This document shows positions 54,961 through 57,761 of a stretch of 57,761 nt of DNA, in pieces (within the stretch, counting starts at the first letter, position 1; each line of letters begins with the position of its first letter). This DNA is from Prevotellaceae bacterium (lineage in GTDB: Bacteria > Bacteroidota > Bacteroidia > Bacteroidales > Bacteroidaceae). The stretch is from positions 1 to 57,761 of the forward strand of contig JAQXRI010000125.1 of NCBI GenBank assembly GCA_029218445.1, given 5' to 3'. The notes under the pieces are model-generated. The model was not told the DNA's origin and did no database searches. It saw only the letters and a list, made by a program, of their open reading frames with translations. The translations under genes and the position numbers were made by a program.

Positions 54961-56244
54961 ATGACGAACATATTTTTAGCAACAGACCCTGTGGCAGACC
55001 TGTCACTTTCTGTAGATACCGTATGGATGCTGCTCGCAGCAATGCTTGTGTTCTTCATGCAGCCTGGATTCGCTCTCTGCGAGGCTGGTTTCACACGCAG
55101 CAAGAACACTGCTAACATATTGTTCAAGAACTTCGTCGATTTCATGTTTGGCTCGATTCTGTTCTGGCTTTTGGGATTTGGATTCATGTTTGGCAGCGGC
55201 GGTGAAGGCTTCATCGGAATGCCTCACTTCGGCGACATCTCGTTCTACGAGAGCGACCTGCCTGTAGAGGGTTTCCTCGTGTTCCAGACTGTCTTCTGCG
55301 CCACTGCAGCCACGATAGTCTCTGGTGCGATGGCTGAACGCACTAAGTTCTCGATGTACTGCATCTATTCGCTGTTCATCTCACTGATTATCTATCCTAT
55401 CTCCGGTCACTGGACTTGGGGTGGCGGTTGGCTGATGAACGGAGATGAGGCATCCTTCATGATGACCACCTTCGGCGCAACGTTCCACGACTTCGCCGGT
55501 TCAGCCATTGTACACAGCGTTGGTGGTGTGCTTGCTTTCGTAGGAGCGATAGCCCTTGGTCCTCGTCTTGGCAAGTATGGTAAGGACGGCAAGAGCCGTG
55601 CCATTCCCGGCCACAACCTCCTGACCGCTTCTCTTGGCGTGTTCATCCTTTGGTTTGGCTGGTTTGGCTTCAACCCCGGCTCGCAGCTTGCAGCCTCAGG
55701 CGAGGTTAACCGAGTAGCCATTTCCCATGTGTTCCTCACGACCAACCTCGCAGCCGCTGCAGGTGGTATCGGAACAATGTTCACCTCTTGGATTAAGTAT
55801 GGCAAACCTTCGTTCTCGCTGACACTCAACGGTGTTCTTGCAGGACTTGTGGCAATCACTGCCGGTTGCGACCTCGTTTCGCCACTCGGCGCTGCCATCA
55901 TCGGACTTGTTGCCGGTATAATATTGGTATTCTCCATCGAATTCATCGACAGCAAGCTGCATATTGACGACCCTGTAGGTGCAAGCTCTGTCCACGGTGT
56001 CTGCGGTATCTTCGGAACATTGGCAACAGGTCTGTTCGCCCTCGACGGCGGTGCCTTCTACGGCGGTGGCTGGGGCTTCTTCGGCGCACAGGCACTCGGC
56101 GTTCTCGCCATCGACTTGTGGGCAGCCGCAGCAGGTATTGTCTTGTTCTTCGGCATCAAGAAGATTGCAGGCTTGAGAGTTGACAAGAGAATTGAGGAAG
56201 AAGGTCTCGACATCTACGAGCATGGCGAGAGCTGCTTCAACTAA
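54961..56244 (+). CDS. amt: Ammonium transporter
   Basis: 427 residues with about 11 membrane helices. DTVWMLLAAMLVFFMQPGFALCEAG (first pore helix), the DFAGSAIVHSVGG signature and GVCGIFGTLATGLFA (the His-containing segments of the pore) are typical of Amt/MEP/Rh channels. It takes up ammonium under nitrogen limitation and is controlled by GlnK. It is followed by an inverted repeat with a strong stem that may end the transcript before asnB. Confidence 0.95.
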   Translation: MTNIFLATDPVADLSLSVDTVWMLLAAMLVFFMQPGFALCEAGFTRSKNTANILFKNFVDFMFGSILFWLLGFGFMFGSGGEGFIGMPHFGDISFYESDLPVEGFLVFQTVFCATAATIVSGAMAERTKFSMYCIYSLFISLIIYPISGHWTWGGGWLMNGDEASFMMTTFGATFHDFAGSAIVHSVGGVLAFVGAIALGPRLGKYGKDGKSRAIPGHNLLTASLGVFILWFGWFGFNPGSQLAASGEVNRVAISHVFLTTNLAAAAGGIGTMFTSWIKYGKPSFSLTLNGVLAGLVAITAGCDLVSPLGAAIIGLVAGIILVFSIEFIDSKLHIDDPVGASSVHGVCGIFGTLATGLFALDGGAFYGGGWGFFGAQALGVLAIDLWAAAAGIVLFFGIKKIAGLRVDKRIEEEGLDIYEHGESCFN

Positions 56245-56334
56245 ATTGAACATTGAATATTGAAAGTTGAATTGCTGCGCGTTGTTATCTGGCGCAGCAA
56301 TTCAATCTTCAATCTTCAATCTTCAACATTCAAA
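56245..56334. repeat. TTGAAGATTGAA-type inverted array with GCTGCGC core between amt and asnB
   Basis: Units of ATTGAACATTGAATATTGAA on the left face CAATCTTCAATCTTCAACA on the right. The central stem TTGAATTGCTGCGC / GCGCAGCAATTCAA (56267-56280, 56292-56305) is perfect over 14 bases. It may also act as a transcript end for amt. Confidence 0.8.
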
Positions 56335-56369
56335 GCAAACGACAAATAACAAAAAAAGATAAAAATATT

Positions 56370-57761
56370 ATGTGCGGAATTGTAGCAATTTTCAACATCC
56401 AGGAGCAGACTCCTGAACTGAGACAAAAGGCATTACGTATGAGTCAGAAAATCCGTCACCGCGGTCCAGACTGGAGCGGCATTTACGACGGCGGTTCGGC
56501 CATACTCTGCCACGAACGTCTATCTATCGTCGATCCTGAATCAGGCAAACAGCCCCTGTTCAGCCCCGACATGAAGCAGATTTTGGCTGTCAATGGTGAG
56601 ATATACAACCATCAGGACATACGCCGCAACTATGCCGACAGCTACCAGTTTCAAACTGGCAGCGACTGTGAAGTAATTCTCGCCCTATACCGTGAGAAAG
56701 GTATAGACTTCTTGGAAGATTTGAGCGGTATCTTCGCCTTTGCTCTCTACGACGCAGAGAAGGATGAATTCCTCATTGCCCGCGACCCCATTGGCGTTAT
56801 ACCTCTTTATATAGGATACGACAACGACGGAAAGGTCTATGTCGCAAGCGAAATGAAAGCCCTCGAAGGTAATTGCGACCGGTATGAAGTGTTCCTGCCA
56901 GGACACTACTACTCGAGCCGCGAAGGAAAGATGAAGCGCTACTATAGCCGCGACTGGATGTCGTACGACGCAGTCAAGGACAACAGCGCAAGTGTTCAGG
57001 ATATTCACGATGCACTTGAAGACGCAGTAAAGCGTCAGCTGATGAGCGATGTACCTTACGGAGTATTATTGTCCGGCGGACTCGACTCATCAGTAATAAG
57101 TGCCATCGCCGAGAAGTTCTCGGAACATCGCATCGAGGACGACAGTGCATCAAGGGCATGGTGGCCACGACTCCACTCTTTCGCCGTAGGACTGAAAGGC
57201 GCACCCGACTTGGCCAAGGCAAAAATCGTGGCCGACCATATTGGCACCGTCCATCACGAAATCAACTACACAATACAAGAAGGCCTTGACGCCATACGCG
57301 ACGTCATATATTTCATCGAAACATACGACGTGACCACAGTGCGCGCCTCTACCCCGATGTACCTCTTGGCACGTGTCATCAAGTCGATGGGCATCAAGAT
57401 GGTACTATCAGGAGAAGGTGCCGACGAGGTGTTCGGCGGCTATCTCTATTTCCACAAGGCTCCCGACGCAAAAGCTTTCCACGAGGAGACTGTGCGCAAG
57501 CTGTCGAAACTATATCTCTACGACTGTCTGCGTGCCAACAAGAGTCTCTCGGCTTGGGGCGTTGAGGGTCGTGTGCCATTCCTCGACAAGGAGTTCCTCG
57601 ACGTGGCAATGCGCACCAATCCTGAGGCAAAGATGTGTCCGGGAAAGACCATAGAAAAGAAAATTGTGCGCGAGGCATTCGCCGACATGCTGCCTGAGGC
57701 TGTGGCTTGGCGACAGAAGGAGCAGTTCAGCGACGGTGTAGGCTACTCATGGATTGACACC
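56370..57761 (+). CDS. asnB: Asparagine synthase (glutamine-hydrolysing), cut by window edge
   Basis: 464 codons are visible from the ATG at 56370; the C-terminus is outside the window. Cys2 of MCGIVAIFN is the glutaminase nucleophile after Met removal. RHRGPDWSG, HERLSIVDPESGKQPL and NGEIYNH complete the N-terminal glutaminase site. The synthetase domain has the PP-loop LLSGGLDSSV and GEGADEVFGGY. It transfers the amide from glutamine to aspartate. It continues the nitrogen operon after glnK-amt, across the repeat element. Confidence 0.97.
   Translation, partial: MCGIVAIFNIQEQTPELRQKALRMSQKIRHRGPDWSGIYDGGSAILCHERLSIVDPESGKQPLFSPDMKQILAVNGEIYNHQDIRRNYADSYQFQTGSDCEVILALYREKGIDFLEDLSGIFAFALYDAEKDEFLIARDPIGVIPLYIGYDNDGKVYVASEMKALEGNCDRYEVFLPGHYYSSREGKMKRYYSRDWMSYDAVKDNSASVQDIHDALEDAVKRQLMSDVPYGVLLSGGLDSSVISAIAEKFSEHRIEDDSASRAWWPRLHSFAVGLKGAPDLAKAKIVADHIGTVHHEINYTIQEGLDAIRDVIYFIETYDVTTVRASTPMYLLARVIKSMGIKMVLSGEGADEVFGGYLYFHKAPDAKAFHEETVRKLSKLYLYDCLRANKSLSAWGVEGRVPFLDKEFLDVAMRTNPEAKMCPGKTIEKKIVREAFADMLPEAVAWRQKEQFSDGVGYSWIDT

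Overview
The window looks like a chromosomal segment of a Prevotella-type member of the Bacteroidota. Evidence for this: promoters of the TTTG / TAnnTTTG type upstream of many genes, a SusC/SusD glycan-uptake locus, type IX secretion genes (porU, porV), a class III glutamine synthetase, LL-diaminopimelate aminotransferase, and many A/T-rich junctions carrying short simple repeats. No tRNA, rRNA, CRISPR array, insertion sequence or prophage was seen.

Layout. 1-2.1 kb: leftward efflux operon (tolC, then an HlyD-type adaptor cut by the window edge) with a sigma-54-like promoter and a perfect 21-bp inverted repeat upstream. 2.2-5.2 kb: remnant of a hybrid two-component sensor and a GH43 glycosidase. 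5.3-24.7 kb: starch/maltooligosaccharide locus. Leftward: lacI-type regulator, MFS sugar transporter, malQ, susB (GH97), pulA and a susA-like GH13. Rightward: susC, susD, susE, susF. Palindromes of the LacI type lie in front of malQ and susC. 24.8-25.8 kb: three tightly overlapping small genes (DUF3791 type, DUF3990 / ADP-ribosyltransferase type, small partner), flanked by imperfect direct repeats. 26.0-31.9 kb: FAH-family gene, porU, porV, ispF. 31.9-32.2 kb: candidate stand-alone small RNA. 32.4-37.9 kb: a nucleoside deaminase, then a xylan side-chain module (intracellular GH43, GPH symporter, GH67 alpha-glucuronidase). 38.1-40.2 kb: metG behind a triplicated promoter. 40.2-46.3 kb: surface polysaccharide genes (SDR epimerase, TarI/IspD-like cytidylyltransferase, LicD; then, divergently, a flippase and a family 2 glycosyltransferase) around about 1 kb of gene debris. 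46.4-48.8 kb: NtrC-type histidine kinase and sigma-54 activator. 49-57.8 kb: nitrogen and lysine block (glnN, porin-like protein, dapL, dapF leftward; glnK, amt, asnB rightward, asnB cut by the edge).

How the parts fit. The starch locus is complete for binding and uptake (SusCDEF), periplasmic depolymerisation (GH13, pullulanase, GH97), inner-membrane import (MFS) and cytoplasmic transglycosylation (MalQ), but no surface amylase of the SusG type is present. It appears to be controlled by a LacI-family protein rather than SusR. The NtrC-type pair at 46-49 kb is a plausible controller of the efflux operon at the left edge.

Main points for a second look: the DUF3791/DUF3990 triad and its flanking repeats; the equal spacing of LacI palindromes upstream of two promoters, which suggests activation; the sigma-54 control region of the efflux operon; the orphan RNA candidate; the triplicated metG promoter; a metG terminator inside the opposing gene; and a set of inverted simple-repeat elements at gene junctions, one of which appears to lie inside malQ.
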